From a bacterium (GTDB taxonomy: Bacteria > JALSQH01): a stretch of DNA of 14,757 nucleotides. The notes under the pieces were generated by a model. The model was not told the origin of the DNA. It did no database searches and was given only the letters and a program-made list of their open reading frames with translations. Where the stretch lies: contig JALSQH010000207.1 in the NCBI GenBank assembly GCA_026985515.1, positions 1 through 14,757 on the forward strand. The letters run 5' to 3'. Positions within the stretch are counted from its first letter, which is position 1. Every line of letters starts with the position of its first letter. A program made the position numbers and the translations under genes. Shown here piece by piece: positions 7,042 to 14,745 of this stretch.

Positions 7042-9107
7042 TGATAATTTTATTGTTCTTGATTGTGGGATCAACCTCAGGGAATTCAGCCACATTTGAG
7101 TTTTTAAATCAGGTAAGGGGTATTGATACAGGAAATGGTCTTGTTGGATGTGAAGCTGTTTATATAAGGGGAAAGGATCTGGTTGGAGGTTACAGTTTTG
7201 CAGATGCAGTTACCAATCCATGGGGTAAAATTTCATCAGAAGGAAGTGTGGTTATACTTGGTAAAAATAGGATAGAAGGTGATATTTATCTCCCCAATCT
7301 TTCAGACTATTGGGATTTTGGCAGAAATAAAGTTGAAGGCGAGTTAAAGAGTGTAGATATAGTTTCCAGTTGCGATGCTATTGAGAAAGTTGAGGATTGG
7401 ATTTATAAGGCGTCACTTGATAATAATAACGATGAATGGAACTTTGGAGAGGATCTTTTTGGATATTTAGAATATGAAAAAGGTCATCACCATAAAAAGG
7501 GAAGGTTAAGGTGGGTTAATGAGTATAGTATTTCTTCACCTCAGGAAGGGATTTTTTATTTTGATCATTTGAGGATGGGAGGAAAGGTAAATGTCAAGGT
7601 AGGTTCATTGTTAACATTGTTTGTTAAAGGGGATTTTGAGGTTCTGGGTAAGAGTAAGGTGAATTATGGAGGAGATCCGGCGAGTTTAATAGTTGTAGTT
7701 GGGGGTGATGTAAGGATATGTGGAAAAAGTAGTTTTTCAGGGACGATTATCAGCAAAGGGGATGTTAGGATATGTGGTAGGAGCCGGTTCAAAGGGAGTA
7801 TTATAAGTAAGAGACTTTTCATTGATGGCCATAATGAGGCATTGTGGGATGTGAATGAGGGGGTGAATTATTTCATTTATTACAATGAGTGGGGGACTGG
7901 AGAGACAATAAGGTATTATTTTGAGTCAGGGAAGTATATGGTGAAGGTTACAGAGGGGAGTTTAGCGAAGGTAGAAGGAAAGTTGTATGAATTGGGGATT
8001 ACATATGATGTAGATGATGTGGGATATTTCCTATTTTTTAAATCTAATATGCCTTTAAGTGAACTTAAGCAGGAACTTTTACCAGTAGGAGCAAGTTTTG
8101 TAGGTCAGTTTTTTACTAAAAGTAATGATGATAGAGGATGGATTCCTAATCCGGTTTTGTTAGTAAGATATAAAGACGATGTTACCAAGCAGGAGGTTAT
8201 AGATTTTAATAAGAGAATAGGGGTTAAGAGTGTTGAGGTTCTATCCTGGGACACCCTTATCTTTGCATTGACAGTAACTGCTGATAATGTGTATGAGTTA
8301 ATGGAAAAAAGAAAAGAATATGAAGAATCGGATCTTGTGGAGTGGGTGGATATAGATGAAGCAGGAATTGTAGAAGGAAAGTATCATGAGAAAGTTTTAA
8401 ATAAGGAACTCGATGATAATACTTATTCAGAATATAATTATATGGGCTTAACTGGTTTCTTTACGAGAAATACTCCTGATGTTCTTGATTTTTTAGTGGG
8501 CTACAAAAATGAATCCATTGAATTCCCCATATATGGAGCCAATCGATACAATAGGCCTGTGAGAATTGGGGTAATTGGATATGGAGTTTATGATGCTCAT
8601 GAGGATCTTAGACACTCTCTGTGCGGTTTTGGTAAGACATTTGTTGAAGGTGATAAAAATGGGTACATTCCTAATTATATTAGAAATCCCAGTGAAAACG
8701 ACAATAACCAGCATGAAATCTGGATTACTGGTTTGATAGCTGCTGATTCATTCAATCATAAGGGCGTATGGGGTCTGACATTTGGTAGTAGCTGTGTCGT
8801 GCCAATTCAAGATGTTTATCGTAGAAAAACTCATTGGTGGGAAGAAGGTGAATATATAAATGTAAGTAAAGTTTCCTGGACGGTGAAAGGCATAAACTAT
8901 GCTAAGGATGTAGTTGATATTCTTAATATATCCTGGAAATATGAGGAGAGCAATGCATTGAGAGACGCAATATTGGATGCAGCCAAGAAGATTTTGATTG
9001 TTGCCAGTGCTGGTAATGAAGATAAGAATAGATGTAATTTCCCCGCCAACTTGGCTGGAAGAAGCAACGGCATATTGTGTGTTGGAGCTGTGTCTGGAGG
9101 AAATTAA
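7041..9107 (+). CDS. Subtilisin-like protein, N-terminal fragment: DUF7305-like beta-helix, propeptide and first part of a degenerate S8 domain
   Basis: In this 688-residue frame (weak TTG start with no ribosome binding site), residues 1-16 are the hydrophobic half of a signal peptide. Residues about 170-270 have short G-rich beta-helix turns (LFVKGDFEVLG, VVVGGDVRICGKSSFSGTI, GDVRICGRSRFKGSI), similar to the DUF7305 domain of pilus-associated and surface proteins. Residues about 370-440 (NPVLLVRYKDDVTKQEV ... EWVDIDE) look like a fervidolysin-type propeptide. The S8 domain starts near 505. The expected VIDTG is VIGYG, so the catalytic Asp is Gly513. The His motif is DNNQHEIWITG with His558 in place, where HGTHVAG is usual. 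The oxyanion Asn is Asn659 in SAGNED. The frame stops two residues after GAVSG, inside the domain. Confidence 0.8.
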   Translation: MIILLFLIVGSTSGNSATFEFLNQVRGIDTGNGLVGCEAVYIRGKDLVGGYSFADAVTNPWGKISSEGSVVILGKNRIEGDIYLPNLSDYWDFGRNKVEGELKSVDIVSSCDAIEKVEDWIYKASLDNNNDEWNFGEDLFGYLEYEKGHHHKKGRLRWVNEYSISSPQEGIFYFDHLRMGGKVNVKVGSLLTLFVKGDFEVLGKSKVNYGGDPASLIVVVGGDVRICGKSSFSGTIISKGDVRICGRSRFKGSIISKRLFIDGHNEALWDVNEGVNYFIYYNEWGTGETIRYYFESGKYMVKVTEGSLAKVEGKLYELGITYDVDDVGYFLFFKSNMPLSELKQELLPVGASFVGQFFTKSNDDRGWIPNPVLLVRYKDDVTKQEVIDFNKRIGVKSVEVLSWDTLIFALTVTADNVYELMEKRKEYEESDLVEWVDIDEAGIVEGKYHEKVLNKELDDNTYSEYNYMGLTGFFTRNTPDVLDFLVGYKNESIEFPIYGANRYNRPVRIGVIGYGVYDAHEDLRHSLCGFGKTFVEGDKNGYIPNYIRNPSENDNNQHEIWITGLIAADSFNHKGVWGLTFGSSCVVPIQDVYRRKTHWWEEGEYINVSKVSWTVKGINYAKDVVDILNISWKYEESNALRDAILDAAKKILIVASAGNEDKNRCNFPANLAGRSNGILCVGAVSGGN

Positions 9108-10350
9108 ATATCGTGATGGTGCGAGTAATTATGGCAAATACTTAAGTTTAGTTGCTCCTGATGGGATAGTAGTACCCACATATTTGGTAGACAATACAGG
9201 GAATGCAAGCATATATAAATATTTGATGTTTTGGGGAACCTCTTGTGCTGCTCCATATGTAGCTTCTGTTGCAGCAATTTTGAAATTTTTCGATCCTCAA
9301 TTGACTCCAGAAATATTAAAAGAACTTTTAATAAAAACTGCTTCAAATGAGAAAATTAAGAATTATAGCAAATGGGAATATGGTGCAGGTGTTGTTGATA
9401 TAGGAAAGGCATTCAAAGTACTTTTGTTTCAAGAAGAAGACTATTCTTTATATCCTAATGTGATTCTAAGCTTCTCATCTTTTAATTTAAATTTTAACAA
9501 AGCAGGTTATGATTATTCCGAAATGGATGTTCCAAAAGGTAAAATTGGAATAAAGACAGGCTTCTTATCTAATTTCAGAAAGGAAAATTATGACTTAACT
9601 TTACCTGCAGAAGTGTATGTAATTTTAGGTAAAAATAGTACATCCTATAATTGGTTTAAATTTCATATCGGAAGTAATATGCCGAAAAGTGAGAGTGACA
9701 TATTTTCTAAGGTGCATATGGTTTTACCAGTGGATGCTTCTGCACGATTTTTATTCCTTTACATAGCTAATTTGGGAGAGCCGGTAGGATTTGAAGATGA
9801 AGGGAGGATTGTTATTTTAGGGAGTTCCTTTTCAGATTCAATAGATACCCATTTTAAGGTTTTACCAAAAAATGCTAATACTCCTCCCAACCAGGGGTGT
9901 TCCATAGAATATAATTTTAGCGAGGCTCCTTTTGGAGAGAACATTATTGATGCTTTTAGAAAGGTGAGAGATTCTTATCTTGCTAAGGTTTCTTATGGAT
10001 TAGAAGCGATAAACTTATACTATGAATGGAGTTCTGAGTTTAATAATATATTAGATAATAATCCAGATTTGAAAGAAGAATTTCATGATATTATTTATGA
10101 GATTTTTGGTATTAATAACTTAACCGTGAAGAATGCGCAAACTCTTGCGAATGAACTCTGGAACTTACGATTGAGCGAGGAGGAGAGGATACGGATACAG
10201 AATTTTGTTAGAATGATAATTCCTTTTTTATCGTCAAAGCCTCGTACTTTTGCCCTGGTGGCCGAAAAAGTTTTTTCGTTACCTGAAACCAATTCTTTAT
10301 CTGTCGGTGAAATTATTGAAGAGATTTTGAGATATTATGAAAAGAGGTAG
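9106..10350 (+). CDS. Subtilisin-like protein, C-terminal fragment: end of S8 domain, beta-rich region and CFI-box-like domain
   Basis: The frame is open from 8998, but similarity to subtilases resumes only at about 9106 (KYRDGASNYGKYLSLVAPDG), so the upstream residues are out-of-frame translation. The catalytic Ser is in GTSCAAPYVAS at 9235-9267, with Ser at 9241-9243. After the S8 domain comes a beta-rich region (about 9440-9880). From the TGT at 9898 there is a segment CSIEYN...FRKVRDSYLAK...INLYYEWSSEF. Spacing and key residues (Cys, RD-x-YL, YY-x-x-S) match the CFI-box C-terminal domain (usual start CFIATAAYGS) found on many exported proteins. No independent start codon with a good ribosome binding site is seen. 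The gene ends inside the next coding frame. Confidence 0.75.
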   Translation, partial: KYRDGASNYGKYLSLVAPDGIVVPTYLVDNTGNASIYKYLMFWGTSCAAPYVASVAAILKFFDPQLTPEILKELLIKTASNEKIKNYSKWEYGAGVVDIGKAFKVLLFQEEDYSLYPNVILSFSSFNLNFNKAGYDYSEMDVPKGKIGIKTGFLSNFRKENYDLTLPAEVYVILGKNSTSYNWFKFHIGSNMPKSESDIFSKVHMVLPVDASARFLFLYIANLGEPVGFEDEGRIVILGSSFSDSIDTHFKVLPKNANTPPNQGCSIEYNFSEAPFGENIIDAFRKVRDSYLAKVSYGLEAINLYYEWSSEFNNILDNNPDLKEEFHDIIYEIFGINNLTVKNAQTLANELWNLRLSEEERIRIQNFVRMIIPFLSSKPRTFALVAEKVFSLPETNSLSVGEIIEEILRYYEKR

Positions 10351-10354
10351 AATG

Positions 10355-12319
10355 ATGTCATCCAGACGATATTTAAGAAAATTACCAATAATTGCTTTAG
10401 TAATGTTAATACTGAGTAAGGTATCCTGTTGCCCCGATTTTTATAATACCCCTGGATTTTTCCTGTTTCATTATAATGAAGATTTTTATCCCCCGTTTTT
10501 CCCTGGTGAGGAAACCCAAGCAATTTTTTCTGTTGATTATTTTTATACCGTTGATTTTAATAGCAACGGCTGGTCTGACATTGAAGCCAATGAATTGCTT
10601 AAAGATAGACCAGATGTTTTTCAGAATGACCTTGGCTACTTTGAGAATTTGACTTCGGGAAGCATTTATGGTGGATCTGCAGGAGGTTATATCTACATGA
10701 TAGGTAGAAGTTATTGTCGAAATAAAGATTATCCAGTCAATCAATGGAAGAATTTTGTTAAGATATTAGGTAATAGTGGTAATTATTTATGGTATCTAAA
10801 AGATAGTAAACTTTATATGTTGGATCTCTCCAAAAGAAAATCTATGTTTTTGTCAAAAGATGTTACGGGTCTGTTGATTAGAGGTAAGTTGAAAAATTTT
10901 TATGAGAAAGGTGGTAACTTATACGTTGTAATTGTGGATTTCGCAACTTCAGAGGAATTTAAGAATTATTTCTATGAGAAATTGGAAAACTTAGAAAAAC
11001 ATCCCAATAAATTTTTTGTTAATCAGGATAAAGTCAAATTCGGTCTTAAGGTAATGACAAAGGAAGATATTGTATATAAGTGGCTGACTATGATGGTTGA
11101 CAAGGGATATTATCCATCAGAACTTACTGAAAACGGACTTTGGGGGAGGAAACTTGAGTTATATTCTGTAAGTAATACTGGTATGGTTCTTCAATGGAAA
11201 TATCTTGATAGACCGATGAGTTTCTTCAGGGATTTTAATATTATGCTTGCAAGTGAGGAAGATAATATGGGGGTGTCTGGCATAGAGGGAGAGCTAACTG
11301 ATGAAGTTGAGTTGGTAATTTTGGGTAGCAGATATATCATTTTAGCAGCCAAGTTTTTAACTGGAGATGGTGCTAATTTTGTAAATTATTTTAAGTGGCT
11401 GAAGGTTAATGAAGAATGTAGGAAAATCTTTTCATTGTCATTTAGGTCATTTAAAAGTAAGATTCTTAAAAATAAAGTAAATGTAAAATGTTTTAATTCT
11501 GGTTACTATTGTAATGGATCATTTTTACATAAGGAAAAACATTATTTTCATAATTGCATAAAATGGGATCGCAAAATAAAGGTGCCAGATTTTTCTTTTT
11601 ACAAAAATGAATCTGATCTTATAGGAATGGAACTTGAAACTAACTCAGATCGGTTGATGGGTGTATATTCCTTTTTTGGTGAAGGTAAAAATGCAATAAA
11701 GTTTTTCTCTTTAATATATCCTGATTGTTTCAGTGTATCTTCCTTAAAGTGGGAGAATCGAATGGTTTATGACAGCTCTTTTTATTCTCTGGATTCTTCT
11801 AAGAAAGTTATCAATCTCATTCCCTTTTTCTCTGGCAACTCTATCTACTTCCAGTGTGAGCTTTCTTCATCCACAAATCTTGTTGGTGGTCTTTGCAGAT
11901 ATGATATGGACTCAAAGGAGCTCACCCACCTCCGTTCCGACATCCCTCCCGCAAATACGGTGGATTTTCCTCCCGAAGAAGACTGGGATGATAATAAGCT
12001 CTATGTTACGGGTGATGGAAGATATGCTTTAATTGTGCCCATTCATTTTACCAAGAAGTGTTTAACGAATGATCCAGAAAAGTGTATCTACTGCAACAGG
12101 GATATTTCTCCCAATGTGTGGGATTTTGGGAGTTTTAGTAAGATCTATGCCTACAGCTTAACAGACTCCACCCGACCCCCTGTGGAGATAGATGTAACGG
12201 GTTATGATGGTTATCTTGTTCCTTCCCCTGATCATATGCAGTTTGCCTTCAGCATGGGAGATAAGATTGGAATTCTTGATGGGAAAACTTTAGAGGTGAG
12301 GGTGCTGGAGGTCAGGTAA
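10355..12319 (+). CDS. Exported protein of unknown function with C-terminal PD40/propeller-like repeats
   Basis: I do not recognise a family for the whole protein. The N-terminus (MSSRRYLRKLP then a hydrophobic core ending LSKVSCC) is a signal peptide. Cys25 or Cys26 could be lipidated, but KVSC is a poor lipobox. Blade-like strands occur at several places, for example GNYLWYLKDSKLYMLDL and, at the end, YLVPSPDHMQFAFSMGDKIG, which resembles PD40/TolB-type propeller blades. A cysteine group (C-x8-C-x2-C, KKCLTNDPEKCIYC) lies near the C-terminus. I chose ATG 10355 because AGAGG at 10343-10347 is 7 bases upstream. ATG 10352 and ATG 10337 (which overlaps the protease gene) are alternatives. It is probably co-transcribed with the subtilisin-like gene. 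The last 550 bases or so are less A+T-rich than the rest. Confidence 0.75.
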   Translation: MSSRRYLRKLPIIALVMLILSKVSCCPDFYNTPGFFLFHYNEDFYPPFFPGEETQAIFSVDYFYTVDFNSNGWSDIEANELLKDRPDVFQNDLGYFENLTSGSIYGGSAGGYIYMIGRSYCRNKDYPVNQWKNFVKILGNSGNYLWYLKDSKLYMLDLSKRKSMFLSKDVTGLLIRGKLKNFYEKGGNLYVVIVDFATSEEFKNYFYEKLENLEKHPNKFFVNQDKVKFGLKVMTKEDIVYKWLTMMVDKGYYPSELTENGLWGRKLELYSVSNTGMVLQWKYLDRPMSFFRDFNIMLASEEDNMGVSGIEGELTDEVELVILGSRYIILAAKFLTGDGANFVNYFKWLKVNEECRKIFSLSFRSFKSKILKNKVNVKCFNSGYYCNGSFLHKEKHYFHNCIKWDRKIKVPDFSFYKNESDLIGMELETNSDRLMGVYSFFGEGKNAIKFFSLIYPDCFSVSSLKWENRMVYDSSFYSLDSSKKVINLIPFFSGNSIYFQCELSSSTNLVGGLCRYDMDSKELTHLRSDIPPANTVDFPPEEDWDDNKLYVTGDGRYALIVPIHFTKKCLTNDPEKCIYCNRDISPNVWDFGSFSKIYAYSLTDSTRPPVEIDVTGYDGYLVPSPDHMQFAFSMGDKIGILDGKTLEVRVLEVR

Positions 12320-12517
12320 ATCTTATTTTCTTACGCTTCTTTTGCTAACTGATAAATTTAACAGTGTTATGCCTTGAAAAATTTGCTCTCTGGCAATAAA
12401 TAAGGAGATAGTAGTATTTAATTTTCAAAAAGCTTTTCCTGCGTCGTTTTTTATAATTGAATTTTGTATTTTAAAAAGTCCATATGTCCTTCTCCCACAA
12501 TATCTTGTCCCTTCTTC

Positions 12518-12546
12518 TTGACATATACAATTTTTTGTGCTATAAA
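12518..12546 (+). promoter_or_regulatory. Strong sigma-70-type promoter of nrdD
   Basis: TTGACA at 12518-12523 and TATAAA at 12541-12546 are separated by exactly 17 bases. TGC immediately before the -10 adds an extended -10 element. The predicted transcription start is near 12553, giving a leader of about 55 bases before ATG 12608. The rest of the 12320-12517 intergenic stretch shows no ORF with a ribosome binding site and no convincing terminator. Confidence 0.85.
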
Positions 12547-12551
12547 ATATA

Positions 12552-12569
12552 AACACAAGATATGGTGTT
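12552..12569. promoter_or_regulatory. NrdR-like box 1 over the nrdD transcription start
   Basis: AACACAAGATATGGTGTT matches the general NrdR box pattern (AACACtAtATaTaGTGTT as I recall it) at 15 of 18 positions. Its outer arms AACAC and GTGTT are perfectly symmetrical. It covers the expected +1 region, where repressor binding would block transcription. NrdR represses ribonucleotide reductase genes in many bacteria. Confidence 0.65.
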
Positions 12570-12581
12570 GCTAAAATATAA

Positions 12582-12599
12582 ACCACAATATTTAGAAGG
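12582..12599. promoter_or_regulatory. Weaker NrdR-like box 2 overlapping the nrdD ribosome binding site
   Basis: ACCACAATATTTAGAAGG keeps the left arm and core (CACAATATTTAG matches 10 of 12 core positions) but not the right arm. It starts 30 bases after box 1, about three helical turns, and known NrdR sites occur as pairs with roughly that spacing. A perfect 12-base direct repeat TAAAATATAAAC (12543-12554 and 12572-12583, 29 bases apart) precedes both boxes. Confidence 0.45.
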
Positions 12600-12607
12600 A
12601 GGGGAAA

Positions 12608-14728
12608 ATGGGACATGTCAGGTACATCAGGAAAAGGGATGGCAAGGTGGTTGAATTCAAAATAACAAAAATTGCAGATGCTATTTTCAAGGCGGCCAGC
12701 GCCGTAGGGGGTAATGATTACGGTGAATCAATTAGGATTGCAAGACTTGTAAAAGCGGCTGTGGATGCCATTTATGGAGATGAAAGAATTCCAACTGTTG
12801 AGGAAATTCAGGATCTCGTTGAGAAATTCCTCATTGAAGAGGGTCATGCAAAAACTGCCAAGGCTTACATTCTCTACAGGGAGCAGAGAAGCAGAGTAAG
12901 GGAATTTTCATCTCTCTTTGATGAGGCACTTGATATGATAGATGATTATCTTGAACAGAGAGACTGGCGTGTCAATGAAAACAGTAACATGAGTTATTCG
13001 CTTCAGGGACTGAACAATTATATTTCTTCCGCTATCACTGCCAGGTACTGGCTTAACAGAATCTACCCCGAGGAGGTGAGGGAGGCTCACAATAAGGGAT
13101 TTTTTCACATTCATGATCTTGGTATCTTAAGTGTTTACTGTTGCGGATGGGATCTTGAAGATCTACTTCTCAGAGGACTTGGTGGTGTGGAGGGTAAAGT
13201 TGAGAGTGCTCCCCCGAAACATTTCCGAACTGCTCTGGGACAGATAGTCAACTTTTTTTATACACTTCAGGGGGAGGCTGCGGGAGCTCAGGCATTTTCA
13301 AATTTCGATACACTTCTTGCCCCATTCATCAGGTATGATGGTCTCACCTACAGAGAGGTGAAACAGGCAATGCAGGAATTTATTTTTAACCTGAATGTAC
13401 CTACAAGGGTAGGTTTTCAGACTCCCTTTACAAATCTTACCTTTGATATAATTCCGCCAAAATCTCTCAGGGATGAGCATGTTATCATTGGTGGTGAGAG
13501 AAAGAAGGAGACCTATGGAGAATTTCAGGATGAAATCTACATGATTAACGAAGCGTTTGCCGAAGTTATGCTTGAAGGGGATGCCAGGGGGAGGATTTTC
13601 ACTTTTCCAATACCAACATACAATATAACACCTGACTTCCCATGGGATGAACCGAGACTTAACAAGCTGTGGGAAATGACAGCCAAGTATGGAATTCCCT
13701 ACTTCAGTAATTTTGTAAATAGCGACATGGACCCGGATGATGCAAGAAGCATGTGTTGTCGTTTGAGGCTTGATAACAGAGAAATAAGAAAACAGGCCAG
13801 AAAGCTCTCAGCAAACATATTCAATCCGGTAATGAACAAGACATTTTCAACCTCTGAGAGGAACTCGTCTGAACTTGAGCCACCGGATAAGAGAGGGGGT
13901 GGTCTTTTCGGTGCCAATCCCATGACTGGAAGTATCGGTGTGGTAACGATAAATCTTCCCAGACTGGCATATTTATCTAAAAGCAGGGAAGAATTTTTCA
14001 ATCTCATAGAAAAATATATGGAAATTGCCAGAACGTCGCTGGAGATAAAGAGAAAGATTCTCGATCGCTTTACAGAAATGGGACTTTACCCATATTCGAA
14101 GGTTTACCTCAGATCTATAAAGGAGGCCTTTGGTTCATACTGGGCAAATCATTTTTCCACAATTGGTTTAATAGGGATGCATGAAGCTTCACTCAATCTG
14201 ATAGGTAAGGGAATAGAAACCGAAGAGGGTAGAGAACTGGCCATAGAAACCCTTAATTTTATGAGAAAGGTGCTTGATAGATTCAAGGAGGAGACGGGGC
14301 ATCTCTATAACCTTGAAGCTACCCCTGCCGAAGGGGCAAGTTACAGACTTGCAAGGAAAGACAAAGAAGAGTTTCCAGATATCATTACTTCAGGGGAAGC
14401 AGAGCCTTTTTACACCAATTCCACTCAGCTTCCTGTGGATTATACTGAGGACATTTTTGCGGCTCTTGAGCATCAGGATCAGTTACAGGTTATCTATACC
14501 GGTGGGACGGTTTTCCATGGTTTCCTCGGAGAGAGAGTTGAAAGTATAGAGGCCACGAAGCAACTTGTAAGGAAAATTGCAGAAAATTTTCATCTTCCTT
14601 ACTACACAATAACCCCTACATTCAGTATCTGTCCCGTACATGGTTACATTCCTGGAGAGTATGAGTTCTGTCCCTATCCTCATACAGAGGAAGAGCTTGA
14701 AAAGTATGGGATCATTATTGACGAATAA
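12608..14728 (+). CDS. nrdD: Anaerobic (class III) ribonucleoside-triphosphate reductase lacking the C-terminal glycyl-radical motif
   Basis: NrdD reduces ribonucleoside triphosphates to deoxynucleotides without oxygen, after NrdG generates a glycyl radical. Residues 1-95 form an ATP-cone regulatory domain (RKRDGKVVEFKITKIADAIF ... IEEGHAKTAKAYILYREQR). The ten-stranded barrel follows, with Cys178/179 in SVYCCGWDL and Cys383/384 in SMCCRLRL at the places of the two active-site cysteines. EATPAEGASYRLA is at 570-582. The C-terminal metal site is CPVHGYIPGEYEFCPYPH (675-692), with CPYPH where the second CxxC pair is usual. The protein ends 14 residues later at IIIDE, so the usual RVxGYxxP-type glycyl-radical loop is absent. 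AGGAGGGG lies 4-5 bases before ATG 12608. The missing part may be the next gene, which starts 17 bases after the stop codon. Confidence 0.93.
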   Translation: MGHVRYIRKRDGKVVEFKITKIADAIFKAASAVGGNDYGESIRIARLVKAAVDAIYGDERIPTVEEIQDLVEKFLIEEGHAKTAKAYILYREQRSRVREFSSLFDEALDMIDDYLEQRDWRVNENSNMSYSLQGLNNYISSAITARYWLNRIYPEEVREAHNKGFFHIHDLGILSVYCCGWDLEDLLLRGLGGVEGKVESAPPKHFRTALGQIVNFFYTLQGEAAGAQAFSNFDTLLAPFIRYDGLTYREVKQAMQEFIFNLNVPTRVGFQTPFTNLTFDIIPPKSLRDEHVIIGGERKKETYGEFQDEIYMINEAFAEVMLEGDARGRIFTFPIPTYNITPDFPWDEPRLNKLWEMTAKYGIPYFSNFVNSDMDPDDARSMCCRLRLDNREIRKQARKLSANIFNPVMNKTFSTSERNSSELEPPDKRGGGLFGANPMTGSIGVVTINLPRLAYLSKSREEFFNLIEKYMEIARTSLEIKRKILDRFTEMGLYPYSKVYLRSIKEAFGSYWANHFSTIGLIGMHEASLNLIGKGIETEEGRELAIETLNFMRKVLDRFKEETGHLYNLEATPAEGASYRLARKDKEEFPDIITSGEAEPFYTNSTQLPVDYTEDIFAALEHQDQLQVIYTGGTVFHGFLGERVESIEATKQLVRKIAENFHLPYYTITPTFSICPVHGYIPGEYEFCPYPHTEEELEKYGIIIDE

Positions 14729-14745
14729 AAAAGGAGGTTTGTACC

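Larger units (their letters stand above)
6985..10350 (+). pseudogene. Subtilisin-like (S8) exported protein, full extent, broken by two frame changes
   Basis: Translation from ATG 6985 gives a basic start and hydrophobic residues but stops at TGA 7042-7044. The rest of a normal signal peptide continues in another frame. That frame ends at TAA 9105-9107 in the middle of the S8 domain, just after a VGAVSGGN segment. The domain then resumes one frame over (KYRDGASNYG...). Repaired, the protein would be about 1,120 residues: signal peptide, beta-helical DUF7305-like region, fervidolysin-type propeptide, S8 domain, beta-rich region and a CFI-box-like C-terminus. The catalytic Asp is also replaced by Gly. 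The causes could be decay, a phase-variable off state at the first break, or sequence error. The preceding operon and nrdD have intact frames, which argues against generally poor sequence quality. Confidence 0.7.

Noticed and set aside
9016-9107. Independent start of the C-terminal subtilisin fragment at the ATG at 9016 or TTG at 8998
   Set aside because: The residues before about 9106 are an out-of-frame reading of the conserved S8 sequence, so this is a continuation after a frame change rather than a new gene start.
12385-12405. TTGC...GCAA hairpin downstream of the exported propeller-like gene as a terminator
   Set aside because: The stem is 4 base pairs with a 6-base loop and no T tract, so it is not convincing.
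12425-12616. Minus-strand frame of 63 codons over the nrdD promoter
   Set aside because: It overlaps a strong promoter, operator and ribosome binding site on the + strand. The translation looks like chance A+T-rich sequence.
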